Below, piece by piece: positions 7,936 to 17,309 of a stretch of DNA of 64,000 nt. Within the stretch, counting starts at the first letter, position 1, and each line of letters starts with the position of its first letter. The stretch comes from Aliiroseovarius sp. F47248L (lineage in GTDB: Bacteria > Pseudomonadota > Alphaproteobacteria > Rhodobacterales > Rhodobacteraceae), in NCBI RefSeq assembly GCF_023016085.1, contig NZ_JALKBF010000001.1:682001-746000 (forward strand). Direction: 5' to 3'. Made by a program: the position numbers and the translations under genes. A model generated the notes under the pieces. That model was not told the origin of the DNA. It did not search any database and was given only the letters and a program-made list of their open reading frames with translations.

Positions 7936-7964
7936 GAGATATGAAATCCCACGCAAGGCTGCAA
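7936..7964 (-). promoter_or_regulatory. Probable promoter of the tRNA-Gly pair
   Basis: On the minus strand, TTGCAG (7964-7959) and TATCTC (7941-7936) are separated by exactly 17 bases, and the first tRNA starts 17 bases beyond the -10 box. The spacing is ideal for the housekeeping sigma factor; the -10 sequence is only a fair match. Confidence 0.5.
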
Positions 7965-8051
7965 GGGAAAAATAGCACTAAAAGGTGAAATTCTCATCTT
8001 AAAAGGGACTCTTGCGCTGTTTTGCTGACAGCTAAGGCACCAAAGCCTAGC

Positions 8052-8087
8052 GGTAACGAAGAAGGGGCCGCCAGTGATGGCCGCCCC
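8052..8087 (-). terminator. Probable terminator of the pyruvate carboxylase gene
   Basis: GGGGC-C-GCCA (from 8064) and TGGC-C-GCCCC (to 8087) form a 9-bp stem with a single mismatch. On the minus strand it is followed by TTCTTCGTT. It lies about 20 bases past the pyc stop codon. Confidence 0.55.
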
Positions 8088-8108
8088 AAGACATGATTGT
8101 CGAAGTGA

Positions 8109-11100
8109 TTACTCCAGCTCGATCATCAGATCCTTTGCGTCGATCTGTCCGCCAGGTTGCACATGCACGGCTTTGACCGTTGCGTCGCGTTCGGCATGGA
8201 TGCCGGTTTCCATCTTCATTGCCTCGATGGTCAACAAAAGATCACCTTCGCGCACCGGTTGTCCCGCGGCCACCGAAACCGTAGCCACCACGCCAGGCAT
8301 TGGTGCGCCCACATGGGCGCCATTGCCTTCTTCTGCCTTAGGGCGTTTTGTTGTCGACGCTTTTACCAACCGGTTCGCCACGCGAATAACACGCGGTTGC
8401 CCGTTGAGTTCAAAGAACACTTTGACCTCGCCGTCTTCGTTGGTTTCGCCCACGGCTTGAAGACGGATTTCCAGTGTCTTGCCGGGGTCGATCTCGGTCG
8501 AGATTTCCTCGCCCGGCTCCATCCCATAAAAGAAGGTTTTCGTAGGTAAGGTGCGCACCGGGCCGTATTGACGATGACGGCCCATGTAATCCAGAAACAC
8601 CTTGGGATACATCAGATATCCGTTCAGATCCTCGTCGTCGATAGGCAGCCCCTCAAGCTCTTTTGACAGGCTGGCGCGGGTGGCTTCCAGATCGACGGGC
8701 TTCAGGTGTTTGCCGGGGCGCTCTGTGTTGGGCTCTTCACCCTTCAGCACTTTCTTCACAATCGTTTTTGGGAACCCGCCGGGGGGTTGGCCCAGGTTAC
8801 CGCGCATCATATCCACTACGCTCTCGGGAAAGGCGACGTCAGTCTTGGGGTCTTCGACCTCCGCCCGGGTCAAGCCTTGGCTGACCATCATCAATGCCAT
8901 GTCACCAACGACTTTCGAGGATGGCGTGACCTTCACGATATCACCAAACATCTGGTTCACATCCGCATAGGTCTGCGCCACCTCGTGCCAGCGTTCTTCA
9001 AGGCCCAGCGACCGCGCCTGCGCCTTTAGATTGGTGAATTGTCCGCCAGGCATCTCGTGCAGATAGACCTCCGAGGCTGGTGCGGCCAGCCCGCTTTCAA
9101 AGGCCGTGTATTGCGCGCGCGCGCCTTCCCAATAGTTAGAGATCTCGCGGATAGCCCCGATATCCAGCCCGGTGTCACGGTCGGTGTTGTCCAGCGCCTC
9201 GACGATGGACCCCAGACAGGCTTGCGACGTGCCGCCCGAGAACGCGTCCATCGCGGCATCGACGGCGTCAACCCCAGCATCGGCTGCCGCCAGAATGGTC
9301 GCCCCGGCAATGCCCGACGTGTCATGGGTGTGGAAATGGATCGGCAAGCCGACTTCGTCCTTCAACGCCTTGACCAGCACGCGAGCAGCAGCGGGCTTCA
9401 AAAGTCCCGCCATGTCCTTTAGACCCAACACGTGAGCACCCGCTGCTTCCAGCTCTTTCGCCATACCGACATAGTAATTCAGGTCGTATTTGGCGCGATC
9501 TGGGTCAAGGATATCGCCCGTGTAGCAGATCGTGCCCTCGCAGATCTTGCCCGAGGCGACCACCGCATCCATCGCAACGCGCATATTTTCAACCCAGTTA
9601 AGCGAGTCGAAGACGCGAAACACGTCAATTCCGGTGAGTGCAGCTTGTTGTACGAAAGCCTGAACCACGTTGTCGGGGTAATTGGTGTAACCCACACCGT
9701 TGGATGCCCGCAAAAGCATCTGCGTCATCAGATTGGGCATCGCTTCGCGCAGGTCGCGCAGACGTTGCCACGGGCATTCTTGCAAAAACCGATAGGCCAC
9801 GTCGAAGGTGGCGCCACCCCAGCATTCGACAGAAAACAGCTCGGGCAGGTTGGCCGCGTAGGCGGGTGCCACCTTGATCATGTCAATCGAGCGCATCCGC
9901 GTGGCCAGCAGGGACTGGTGGCCGTCGCGCATCGTGGTGTCGGTGATCAACAGTTTTTTCTGCGCCTTCATCCAGTCCGCCACGGCTTGCGGCCCTTGAG
10001 CCTCTAACAGAGTGCGTGTGCCTGCCGTGGGTTGTGTACGCAAAGCGGGAGGTTTCGGTAGCTTCAGGTCGCTGTGGGGGGCGACGCGCCCTTGTGTTTC
10101 CGGGTGACCGTTCACGGTGATGTCTGCGATGTAGGTCAAGACCTTCGTGCCGCGATCCCGCCGCTTGGAGAACTTGAAAAGCTCTGGCGTTTCGTCGATG
10201 AATTTCGTCGTATATTGATTGTTCAGAAAAGTTGGGTGCTTCAGCAGATTTTCGACAAAGGCGATGTTGGTCGACACGCCACGCACACGAAATTCTCGCA
10301 AGGCACGGTCCATCCGAGCGATGGCTTTCTCGGGCGTCTGTGCCCAGGCCGTCACCTTGGTCAGAAGGCTGTCATAATACCGCGTGATCACGCCGCCTGC
10401 GTAAGCCGTTCCACCATCCAGACGAATACCCATGCCGGTTGCCGAGCGGTATGCAGTGATGCGGCCATAATCTGGGATAAAGTTGTTTTGCGGATCTTCT
10501 GTAGTCACACGGGTTTGCAGCGCATGGCCGTTCAGGCGGATGTCATACTGGCTGGCCTTGCCGGTCGCTTCGGACAGCGATTTACCCTCGGCGATCAGGA
10601 TCTGCGCCTGCACGATGTCGATACCGGTCACTTCTTCGGTCACGGTGTGTTCGACCTGTACGCGGGGATTCACTTCGATGAAGTAGAATTTGCCGGTCTC
10701 CATATCCATCAGGAACTCAACCGTGCCGGCGCATTCGTAATTCACGTGAGAGCAGATCTTACGGCCAAGTTCGCACAGCTCTTCGCGCTGCGCTTCTGAC
10801 AGATAGGGGGCAGGTGCGCGTTCGACGACCTTCTGATTGCGGCGCTGGACCGAGCAGTCACGTTCGTAAAGGTGATAGATGTTGCCGTGGCTGTCGCCCA
10901 GGATCTGCACCTCGACATGGCGGGCGCGGGTGATCATCTTTTCCAGATAACCCTCGCCATTGCCGAAGGCGGCTTCCGCCTCGCGCCGGCCTTCCAACAC
11001 TTTTTCCTCTAACTCGTCCGGACCGTGGATCGGGCGCATCCCGCGCCCGCCGCCGCCCCAGCTGGCTTTCAGCATTAGGGGATAGCCGACACTTTCCGCT

Positions 11101-11549
11101 TCCTTTCGGATCGCCTTCATATCGTCGCCCAAGACTTCGGTGGCGGGGATGACGGGAACACCCGCATCAATTGCAACTTTGCGAGCCGAGGCTTTGTCAC
11201 CCAACGCGCGCATGGTGGCGGCCTTGGGACCGATGAAAGTGATGCCATTGGCATCACAGGCATCTACAAAATCAGGGTTTTCTGACAGCAGGCCGTAGCC
11301 GGGATGGATCGCATCAGCGCCGCATTCGCGCGCGACGCGGATAATTTCATCAATCGAAAGATAGGCGGCAACAGGGCCCATGCCTTCGCCGATGCGATAG
11401 GCTTCGTCCGACTTGAACCGATGCAAGCCCAGCTTGTCTTCTTCCGCATAGACAGCAACGGTCTTCTTGCCCATTTCGTTGGCCGCGCGCATCACGCGAA
11501 TGGCGATCTCGCCCCGGTTGGCGATCAGGATTTTCTGAAATTCCTGCAT
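8109..11549 (-). CDS. pyc: Pyruvate carboxylase
   Basis: This biotin enzyme carboxylates pyruvate to oxaloacetate, refilling the TCA cycle. At 1146 residues it is the single-chain type. Domains in order: biotin carboxylase (about 1-450, FQKILIANRGEIAIRVMRAA at the start, ATP-grasp loop SWGGGGRGMR); carboxyltransferase barrel (about 530-800, DTTMRDGHQSLLATRMR); PYC/OADA linker region; and a C-terminal biotinyl domain with EAMKMET and the biotinylated Lys about 34 residues from the end. The ATG at 11549 is chosen because a GGGGAGAG ribosome-binding site precedes it and the homologous N-terminus starts there. The in-frame extension to 11681 is non-homologous and runs over a palindrome. Confidence 0.97.
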   Translation of the reverse strand: MQEFQKILIANRGEIAIRVMRAANEMGKKTVAVYAEEDKLGLHRFKSDEAYRIGEGMGPVAAYLSIDEIIRVARECGADAIHPGYGLLSENPDFVDACDANGITFIGPKAATMRALGDKASARKVAIDAGVPVIPATEVLGDDMKAIRKEAESVGYPLMLKASWGGGGRGMRPIHGPDELEEKVLEGRREAEAAFGNGEGYLEKMITRARHVEVQILGDSHGNIYHLYERDCSVQRRNQKVVERAPAPYLSEAQREELCELGRKICSHVNYECAGTVEFLMDMETGKFYFIEVNPRVQVEHTVTEEVTGIDIVQAQILIAEGKSLSEATGKASQYDIRLNGHALQTRVTTEDPQNNFIPDYGRITAYRSATGMGIRLDGGTAYAGGVITRYYDSLLTKVTAWAQTPEKAIARMDRALREFRVRGVSTNIAFVENLLKHPTFLNNQYTTKFIDETPELFKFSKRRDRGTKVLTYIADITVNGHPETQGRVAPHSDLKLPKPPALRTQPTAGTRTLLEAQGPQAVADWMKAQKKLLITDTTMRDGHQSLLATRMRSIDMIKVAPAYAANLPELFSVECWGGATFDVAYRFLQECPWQRLRDLREAMPNLMTQMLLRASNGVGYTNYPDNVVQAFVQQAALTGIDVFRVFDSLNWVENMRVAMDAVVASGKICEGTICYTGDILDPDRAKYDLNYYVGMAKELEAAGAHVLGLKDMAGLLKPAAARVLVKALKDEVGLPIHFHTHDTSGIAGATILAAADAGVDAVDAAMDAFSGGTSQACLGSIVEALDNTDRDTGLDIGAIREISNYWEGARAQYTAFESGLAAPASEVYLHEMPGGQFTNLKAQARSLGLEERWHEVAQTYADVNQMFGDIVKVTPSSKVVGDMALMMVSQGLTRAEVEDPKTDVAFPESVVDMMRGNLGQPPGGFPKTIVKKVLKGEEPNTERPGKHLKPVDLEATRASLSKELEGLPIDDEDLNGYLMYPKVFLDYMGRHRQYGPVRTLPTKTFFYGMEPGEEISTEIDPGKTLEIRLQAVGETNEDGEVKVFFELNGQPRVIRVANRLVKASTTKRPKAEEGNGAHVGAPMPGVVATVSVAAGQPVREGDLLLTIEAMKMETGIHAERDATVKAVHVQPGGQIDAKDLMIELE

Positions 11550-11653
11550 CTCACTCTCCCCCTTGTCAGGCCCAATATGCCGATTTGGGTGAAAGTCGTA
11601 GGCTGTGCTGCATTGCAGCGCAATAGGGTTTGTAAGAATTCGGTAAGGTTTAA

Positions 11654-11688
11654 CGCATAATTGGTAATAAAAAATTACCAATTATGCG
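11654..11688. promoter_or_regulatory. Perfect 15-bp-arm palindrome upstream of pyc
   Basis: CGCATAATTGGTAAT (11654-11668) and ATTACCAATTATGCG (11674-11688) are perfect complements around a 5-base A loop. The site lies about 105-140 bases before the pyc start and 28 bases past the dprA stop. There is no T-tract in the direction of pyc or dprA, so it looks more like an operator for a dimeric regulator than a terminator. It contains the TTGGT/ACCAA half-sites common among GntR-family operators, but with wider spacing. Confidence 0.5.
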
Positions 11689-11715
11689 CAGATGAGGTGC
11701 CCGCGAATTGTGATT

Positions 11716-12891
11716 CTACCGTGATCGGGACAGCAAGCCACCAGGCTGGCGTGTGATTCGCCCCTCAAGCTCCAAATTGACCAGTTCGGGCAGGATGTCG
11801 CCTGACCCGGCGCCTGTCTGGTCGCCCAAATCCCGGATCAACTGATCTTCGGCCAAGGGACTTGGGCCAAGACGGGCCAGGATCTGGCTGTGCAAATCAG
11901 CGGTTTGTGACAGGGTTCTTTTGTCTTGAGGCTTGTGCAAGTCGACCTGCGGAGTGAGGGCAGGCTGGGTAGATATGACATCGGTTGCTTCTGCCGGACT
12001 AATCGCGTCAATCACGTCTTGCGCGCCACGGACAAGCGCCGCCCCGTCGCGAATAAGAAAGTTGCAGCCTGATGCGCGAGCGTCAAACGGATGTCCCGGC
12101 ACGGCCAGCACATCGCGCCCTTGATCCAATGCGTTGCGCGCCGTGATCAAAGACCCGGATTTGGCTGCTGCTTCCACGACCACCACGGCCCGAGCCAATC
12201 CTGAAATCAGCCTGTTACGACGGGGGAAATGGCGGGCTTGCGGGGTCAGACCCGGTGGTTGTTCCGACAAGCGAAGCCCCTTGCGGGCGATATCTTCGGC
12301 CAGATCGGTGTTGTCTTTGGGATATATCACGTCAACGCCGCCCGCCATTACGGCCACCGTGTGGCCTGCGTCCAATGCGACTTCGTGCGCCACTGTGTCC
12401 ACACCGCGTGCCAGTCCGGAAACGATGATAAATCCGGCCTCACTCAGGTCACGGGACAGTTTGCGGGCCATGCGCAACCCGATCGAGGACGCATTGCGCG
12501 CCCCGATCAGCGCCACCATTGGACGATGCAGCAGAGAAGTATCGCCCATCGCCCAGATGAAGGGCGGTGGGTCTGGGATTTCTGAAAGAAGTTCTGGGTA
12601 AGCCGGCGTACCCCATGTGATCATCTTGGCCCCGGCAAAACGCGCACGGCGATGTTCGGCTTCGGCTTCATCAAGCGGGCAGGGGGCATAGTCGTTAACG
12701 CCCGCGTTGGCGGCGACGTCGGGCAATGCGCGCAGCGCTTCTTGCGCCGAGCCATGTTCGGCCAACAGCCGAAAGAAAGTCGCAACCCCAACACGGCGCG
12801 AGCGCAAGAGACGGATCCACGCCAATTCATCTTCCACAGACTGAGGTGAGGGGGTGGGGTGCGTTAGGGAAGGTGATATTTTCAGGGGCAT
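11716..12891 (-). CDS. dprA: DNA-processing protein DprA/Smf
   Basis: DprA protects incoming single-stranded DNA and loads RecA during natural transformation. The 391-residue protein has an N-terminal helical region (DELAWIRLLRSRRVGVATFF), the Rossmann-like DprA core (MVALIGARNASSIGLRMARK, VSGLARGVDTVAHEVAL, AVMAGGVDVIYPKDN, SLITARNALDQGRDVLAVPG), and a C-terminal winged helix (ILARLGPSPLAEDQLIRDLG). The ATG at 12891 fits the family N-terminus and has a GAGACGG site; an in-frame ATG at 12921 is also possible. Its presence suggests competence potential but does not prove it. Confidence 0.93.
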   Translation of the reverse strand: MPLKISPSLTHPTPSPQSVEDELAWIRLLRSRRVGVATFFRLLAEHGSAQEALRALPDVAANAGVNDYAPCPLDEAEAEHRRARFAGAKMITWGTPAYPELLSEIPDPPPFIWAMGDTSLLHRPMVALIGARNASSIGLRMARKLSRDLSEAGFIIVSGLARGVDTVAHEVALDAGHTVAVMAGGVDVIYPKDNTDLAEDIARKGLRLSEQPPGLTPQARHFPRRNRLISGLARAVVVVEAAAKSGSLITARNALDQGRDVLAVPGHPFDARASGCNFLIRDGAALVRGAQDVIDAISPAEATDVISTQPALTPQVDLHKPQDKRTLSQTADLHSQILARLGPSPLAEDQLIRDLGDQTGAGSGDILPELVNLELEGRITRQPGGLLSRSR

Positions 12892-13012
12892 GATTGATTC
12901 CGTCTCTTGCGAGTTAACCATGCGCCCTAAGTGGTTAACGTCACCCTAACGTCAGTCCATCAGGAAATCCTGATGCAGACTGGCTTGTATTAGGCACGTG
13001 ATCGGTCAGGGA

Positions 13013-14437
13013 TTACGCCGCCGAACCCCCAACCGTTAATCCGCCGATCAACAGCGAGGGTTGGCCGACGCCCACAGGTACCGATTGCCCCGCTTTTCCA
13101 CAGGTGCCTATGCCGGGGTCCATTGCCATGTCATTACCAATGGCGCGAATTTGCTTCATCGCGGCAGGACCATCTCCGATCAATGTCGCACCTTTTACAG
13201 GCGCGCAGACTTTGCCGCCTTCGACGCGGTAAGCCTCGGTACAGCTGAACACGAACTTGCCATTTGTGATGTCAACTTGACCGCCACCGAATCCAACCGC
13301 ATAGATACCGTCTTTCAACTCGCCCAAAACCTCTTGGGGGGTAGCGGTGCCGCTTTCCATGATCGTGTTGGTCATCCGTGGCATCGGAGCGTGGGCATAG
13401 CTTTGTCGACGGCCATTGCCGGTCGGTGCAACACCCATAAGGCGGGCGTTCTGACGGTCCTGCATATAACCGACCAGCATGCCGTCCTCGATCAGGACTG
13501 CGCGGCCGGTCGGCGTGCCTTCGTCATCCACCGAGAGTGATCCGCGCCGGTCGGGCAAGGTGCCGTCATCGACCACAGTCACTCCTTTGGCGGCGACCTG
13601 CGTGCCCACAAGACCTGAAAAAGCTGATGTGCCCTTGCGGTTGAAATCGCCTTCCAGTCCATGGCCCACGGCCTCGTGCAACAGAATGCCGGGCCAGCCA
13701 TTGCCCAGCACCACATCCATCACACCTGCGGGGGCTGGGACCGCGTCAAGGTTCACCAGCGCAATACGCAGCGCTTCGCGGGCCGTGGCTTGCCAAGTTG
13801 CTGGTTCCATCAACCCCGTCAGACCCGCGCGACCACCACCGCCAGACGAGCCGCTTTCGCGTCGTCCGTCCTTTTCAACAATGACCGAGATGTTCAGCCG
13901 TGTCATCGGGCGTGTATCGGAGACCAGCGCACCATCGGGACGCAGGATGTGAACCTCTTGCAGGCTCGCGGCAATCGTCGCGGATACTTGCACTACTCGG
14001 GGATCAAGGTCGCGGGCGAATGCGTCGATCTCGCGCAGGGTCTCGATTTTCAGACCGAAACCCGCATCCGCCATCGGATCGGCGTCTGTATAGAGTTTCT
14101 GATTGGTGCGAGCAGGTGCGTCGGCCCAGGTTCCACCCCCTTCACCGACCGCTAGACGCGCGGTACCGGCAGCGCGTTGCAAAGCCGCTTCGCTGATCTC
14201 GGAGGAATGCGCATATCCAGTCGTGTCCCCGCGCACCGCGCGTAACCCAAACCCTTCGGATGCATCATAGCTTGCGGTTTTCAAACGCCCATCGTCGAAG
14301 ACCAACGCTTCGGATCGCATTCGTTCCAGAAACAACTCGCCATCATCCGCGCCAACGGTCACGTCCGCCAGCAGGCGTTGGGCGCTATCAGCATCCAGAT
14401 GGGTCTCAAACGGGCGAAACGATGTAGCATCAGTCAT
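13013..14437 (-). CDS. tldD: Metalloprotease TldD
   Basis: TldD with TldE/PmbA forms a heterodimeric zinc protease that degrades unfolded peptides and matures some modified peptides and CcdA-like antitoxins. The 474-residue length is typical. The zinc-binding HExxxH motif is visible in ILLHEAVGHGLEGDF, with GIYAVGFGGGQVDITNGKF and CGKAGQSVPVGVGQP in the C-terminal domain. The partner gene is not in this window. It is divergent from the cytochrome oxidase operon, and the two share the 14438-14643 promoter region. Confidence 0.95.
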   Translation of the reverse strand: MTDATSFRPFETHLDADSAQRLLADVTVGADDGELFLERMRSEALVFDDGRLKTASYDASEGFGLRAVRGDTTGYAHSSEISEAALQRAAGTARLAVGEGGGTWADAPARTNQKLYTDADPMADAGFGLKIETLREIDAFARDLDPRVVQVSATIAASLQEVHILRPDGALVSDTRPMTRLNISVIVEKDGRRESGSSGGGGRAGLTGLMEPATWQATAREALRIALVNLDAVPAPAGVMDVVLGNGWPGILLHEAVGHGLEGDFNRKGTSAFSGLVGTQVAAKGVTVVDDGTLPDRRGSLSVDDEGTPTGRAVLIEDGMLVGYMQDRQNARLMGVAPTGNGRRQSYAHAPMPRMTNTIMESGTATPQEVLGELKDGIYAVGFGGGQVDITNGKFVFSCTEAYRVEGGKVCAPVKGATLIGDGPAAMKQIRAIGNDMAMDPGIGTCGKAGQSVPVGVGQPSLLIGGLTVGGSAA

Positions 14438-14518
14438 GGGGGCCTCGAAATAGCGCTAAACGTGGGTTTTGTTGTTTAACCTGAGAAGGTTTTTCCTTGT
14501 TCCCAGCTTTCTAATATG

Positions 14519-14538
14519 GTTTCTCGTCGAAGAGAAAC
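14519..14538 (+). other. Hairpin in the leader of the cox operon
   Basis: GTTTCTC (14519-14525) and GAGAAAC (14532-14538) are perfect 7-bp arms around a 6-base loop, about 105 bases before coxB. It may be an operator or a leader hairpin; no T-tract follows. Confidence 0.35.
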
Positions 14539-14643
14539 AAGGAATCCCGCGCCAGCGCTCGGGAGAGGTATGAGCGAGCCGCCGCCGCGTTGACCAAAGG
14601 GTCAGCAAAAAGGCCGCGCCGCACAGAGAAGAGAAAGACGAAC

Positions 14644-15504
14644 ATGATGCGTTTCAGCAGCCTTTTCGCCACTGCAACTGCTATTCTGACCGCCGGTCAG
14701 GCATTCGCGCAGGAAAATCTGGAAATCATCGGCAAACCGGTCGATGGCGCGATGGGTTTTCAACCCTCGGCAACCAGTGTCGCACAGGCGGCGCACGGGC
14801 TGGATGACATGATCAACTATATCATCTTCGCCATCACGATTTTTGTCACATTGCTGCTGGCGATCGTGATCGTGCGCTACAACCGTCGCGCGAATCCCGA
14901 GCCTGCAACCTTCACCCATAACACTCCGATCGAGATCATCTGGACGTTGGTGCCGGTCGTTATCCTGGTGTTCATCGGGGCGTTCTCGTTGCCGGTCCTG
15001 TTCCAGCAACAAGTTATCCCCAAGGGTGATGTGGTGATCAAAGCCACCGGATATCAGTGGTATTGGGGATATGAATATCCCGAGCACGAGTTTGGCTTCG
15101 ACAGCTTCCTTCTGTCGCGTGATGAGCTGGAAGAGCATGGCTACAGCCAAAGCGAATACTTGCTGGCCACTGACACTGCAGTTGTCGTGCCGACCGGTAA
15201 GAAAGTTGTCATTCAGGTCACCGGCGCTGACGTGATCCATTCATGGACCATCCCGGCATTTGGTGTGAAGCAGGATGCTGTTCCCGGACGTCTGGCCGAA
15301 CTTTGGTTTGAAGTCGACGAAGGCAAAGAAGGCATCTATTTCGGACAGTGTTCCGAACTGTGTGGCAAGGACCATGCCTATATGCCGATCACCGTCAAAG
15401 CTGTGACCCAGGAAGAATACGATGTCTGGTTGAAGGGCGCGATCGAGGAATTTGCGGGCGACATGAACTCGCTTCCCACCGTTCAGATCGCCGCAGCTGA
15501 GTAA
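14644..15504 (+). CDS. ctaC: Cytochrome c oxidase subunit II (aa3 type)
   Basis: Subunit II carries the CuA centre that accepts electrons from cytochrome c in the aa3 oxidase. The 286-residue precursor has a signal sequence ending at AFA-QENLEI. Two transmembrane helices follow ([20 protein letters not shown] and [20 protein letters not shown]), then a periplasmic cupredoxin domain with CuA ligands in [12 protein letters not shown] and [17 protein letters not shown]. The ATG at 14644 is used because of the AGAGAAGAGAAAG site upstream; an in-frame TTG at 14590 lacks one. Subunit I (ctaD) is not here, as is usual in this group. Confidence 0.96.
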   Translation: MMRFSSLFATATAILTAGQAFAQENLEIIGKPVDGAMGFQPSATSVAQAAHGLDDMINYIIFAITIFVTLLLAIVIVRYNRRANPEPATFTHNTPIEIIWTLVPVVILVFIGAFSLPVLFQQQVIPKGDVVIKATGYQWYWGYEYPEHEFGFDSFLLSRDELEEHGYSQSEYLLATDTAVVVPTGKKVVIQVTGADVIHSWTIPAFGVKQDAVPGRLAELWFEVDEGKEGIYFGQCSELCGKDHAYMPITVKAVTQEEYDVWLKGAIEEFAGDMNSLPTVQIAAAE

Positions 15505-15509
15505 TCAAT

Positions 15510-15537
15510 GCGGGGCAGGTACAAGCCCGTGCCCCGC
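15510..15537 (+). other. Hairpin between ctaC and ctaB
   Basis: GCGGGGCA (15510-15517) and TGCCCCGC (15530-15537) form a strong 8-bp stem just after the ctaC stop. There is no T-tract. It may protect the ctaC message or lower read-through into the assembly genes, giving more subunit II than assembly factor. Confidence 0.5.
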
Positions 15538-15605
15538 CTCGGCCGTCCTGACTGGGGCGGTATCTGTCAACCGAAAACCACAACAACCAGAGCGCAAAAA
15601 ACCCA

Positions 15606-16547
15606 ATGAGCGACGCCAGCATTCAGAGCAACACCGACAGCCGCGAAGCCGGTTTTGGCGACTATTTTGCGCTGTTGAAACCGCGTGTGATGTCGCTTGT
15701 CGTATTCACCGCGCTGGTGGGGCTTCTGGCAGCACCCGTCGGGGTGAACCCTGTCGTCGGGCTTGCGTCGATCCTGTTCATTGCCGTGGGCGGTGGCGCA
15801 TCGGGCGCTTTGAACATGTGGTGGGATGCCGATATCGACCGCAAAATGCGTCGCACTCAATCGCGCCCGATCCCATCGGGGAAAGTGACCGAGGGCGAGG
15901 CGTTTGCCATCGGCATGACGCTGTCTGCTATGGCCGTGGTCATGCTGGGTCTTGCAGCAAACCTTGTGGCTGCCGCTCTTCTGGCCTTTACGATCTTTTT
16001 CTACGTCGTGATCTATACCATGTGGCTGAAACGCTGGACCCCGCAGAATATCGTTATTGGCGGCGCGGCAGGGGCGTTTCCGCCGATGATTGGCTGGGCA
16101 GTGGCCACTGGTGGTGTCAGCATTGAAAGCGTGTTGATGTTTGCTCTGACTTTCGCGTGGACCCCGCCGCATTTCTGGGCGCTGGCGCTGTTCACCAAGG
16201 GTGATTATGCCAATGCGGGCGTGCCGATGCTGACCGTGACGCACGGGCGCAAAGCCACTCGCGCGCATATTCTGGGATATTCTTTGGTTCTTGCGGTCGT
16301 GGCCATCGCGTTGGGCCTGACCTCTATCGGTGGACCGGTCTATATGGCCATCGCGCTGATCCTGAACGGCCTGTTCATCAAGGGCGCATGGGATGTGTTC
16401 CGCCGTGATGATGCCGCCTCGGATGCGGACACCCACACAGCCGAGCGGGGGCTGTTCAAGCTGTCGCTGGCCTATCTGTTCCTGCACTACGGTGCCCTTC
16501 TGATCGAAGCCTCGCTGAAACCGTTTGGTCTTGGGGGTTGGGGCTGA
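15606..16547 (+). CDS. ctaB: Protoheme IX farnesyltransferase (heme o synthase)
   Basis: CtaB attaches a farnesyl chain to heme b to make heme o, the precursor of the heme a of the oxidase. The 313-residue membrane protein has about nine hydrophobic helices and the UbiA-family motifs: WWDADIDRKMRRTQSRPIPS for the first aspartate-rich loop, and the KRWTPQNIVIGGAAGAFPPM and FAWTPPHFWALAL segments. It lies in the operon between ctaC and coxF. Its TGA overlaps the ATG of the next small gene by one base. Confidence 0.96.
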   Translation: MSDASIQSNTDSREAGFGDYFALLKPRVMSLVVFTALVGLLAAPVGVNPVVGLASILFIAVGGGASGALNMWWDADIDRKMRRTQSRPIPSGKVTEGEAFAIGMTLSAMAVVMLGLAANLVAAALLAFTIFFYVVIYTMWLKRWTPQNIVIGGAAGAFPPMIGWAVATGGVSIESVLMFALTFAWTPPHFWALALFTKGDYANAGVPMLTVTHGRKATRAHILGYSLVLAVVAIALGLTSIGGPVYMAIALILNGLFIKGAWDVFRRDDAASDADTHTAERGLFKLSLAYLFLHYGALLIEASLKPFGLGGWG

Positions 16548-16711
16548 TGGCGATCAAGGTTGATCACGAACTGCACAAACGCCGTCTAAGCCGCAATATC
16601 GGTGTCGGCGTGGCATTGATTCTGTTTGTTGGGCTGGTTTACGGGCTGACAGTGGCCAAGGTCAGCGACCTCTATAAACCCGCGCCCGCAACATCGGAGG
16701 TCAGCGAATGA
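16547..16711 (+). CDS. Small membrane protein of the oxidase assembly operon (CoxF-like)
   Basis: A 54-residue protein with a charged N-terminus (DHELHKRRLSRN), one transmembrane helix at about residues 19-38 (GVGVALILFVGLVYGLTVAK) and a short C-terminal tail. The ATG shares its A with the ctaB stop (TGATG), and its own TGA lies within the ctaG start (ATGA), so all three genes are translationally coupled. A small gene at exactly this spot is usual in alphaproteobacteria and is often called coxF. Its exact role in oxidase assembly is not known to me. Confidence 0.85.
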   Translation: MAIKVDHELHKRRLSRNIGVGVALILFVGLVYGLTVAKVSDLYKPAPATSEVSE

Positions 16712-17283
16712 GCCTGACCCGCCCACAGAAAACAGCCGCCAAGATGGTGGGCGTTGTGATCCTGATGGGATCGCTCAGCTGGGCCGCTGTTCCCTTTTAT
16801 GACTGGTTCTGCCGTGTGACCGGGTTTGGCGGTGAAACTGCCGTCGCACAACGCGGATCCGACGTGGTGCTGGATCAGAAAGTTCTGGTTCGGTTTGACG
16901 CCTCGAAAGAACGCGGAATGCCGTGGGACTTCAAACCCATGCAGCACGAGATGGAAATCAAGTTGGGTGAAACGGGATTGGCCTTCTACGAGGCCTATAA
17001 CCCGACCGACCGTCCTGTCGCAGGCACCGCCAGCTATAATGTCGCACCTTTCGCAGCGGGTGGCTATTTCACCAAGATTGACTGCTTCTGCTTTGAAGAG
17101 CAGGTGTTGCAACCGGGCGAACGCGTGACCATGCCGGTCACATTCTATGTTGACCCGGAAATCCTTGATGACCGAGAGGCGAAATACCTCAAAGCCATCA
17201 CGCTGTCTTACACTTTCCACGAAACAGAATTGCCGGACGAGTTTGCGCAGCTTGCGCCAACCGCCCCGGCAGTGCAAAACTGA
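16708..17283 (+). CDS. ctaG: Cytochrome c oxidase assembly protein CtaG/Cox11
   Basis: This copper chaperone delivers copper to the CuB site of subunit I. The 191-residue protein has one N-terminal transmembrane helix (MVGVVILMGSLSWAAVPFYD) followed by a periplasmic immunoglobulin-like domain. The copper-binding CFCFEEQ motif uses Cys126 and Cys128, and the family signatures RFDASKERGMPWDFKPMQ and MPVTFYVDPE flank it. It overlaps the upstream small gene by 4 bases. Confidence 0.96.
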   Translation: MSLTRPQKTAAKMVGVVILMGSLSWAAVPFYDWFCRVTGFGGETAVAQRGSDVVLDQKVLVRFDASKERGMPWDFKPMQHEMEIKLGETGLAFYEAYNPTDRPVAGTASYNVAPFAAGGYFTKIDCFCFEEQVLQPGERVTMPVTFYVDPEILDDREAKYLKAITLSYTFHETELPDEFAQLAPTAPAVQN

Positions 17284-17309
17284 GCCAGAAGAACAGGGAC
17301 TAAACGCTT

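Noticed and set aside
11550..11681. Longer pyruvate carboxylase start
   Set aside because: Homology begins at the ATG at 11549, which has a good ribosome-binding site. The extension crosses a perfect palindrome, which points to regulatory sequence.
15567..16487. 306-codon minus-strand open frame
   Set aside because: It lies opposite ctaB and is rich in Arg, His and Gln; it is a shadow of the real gene.
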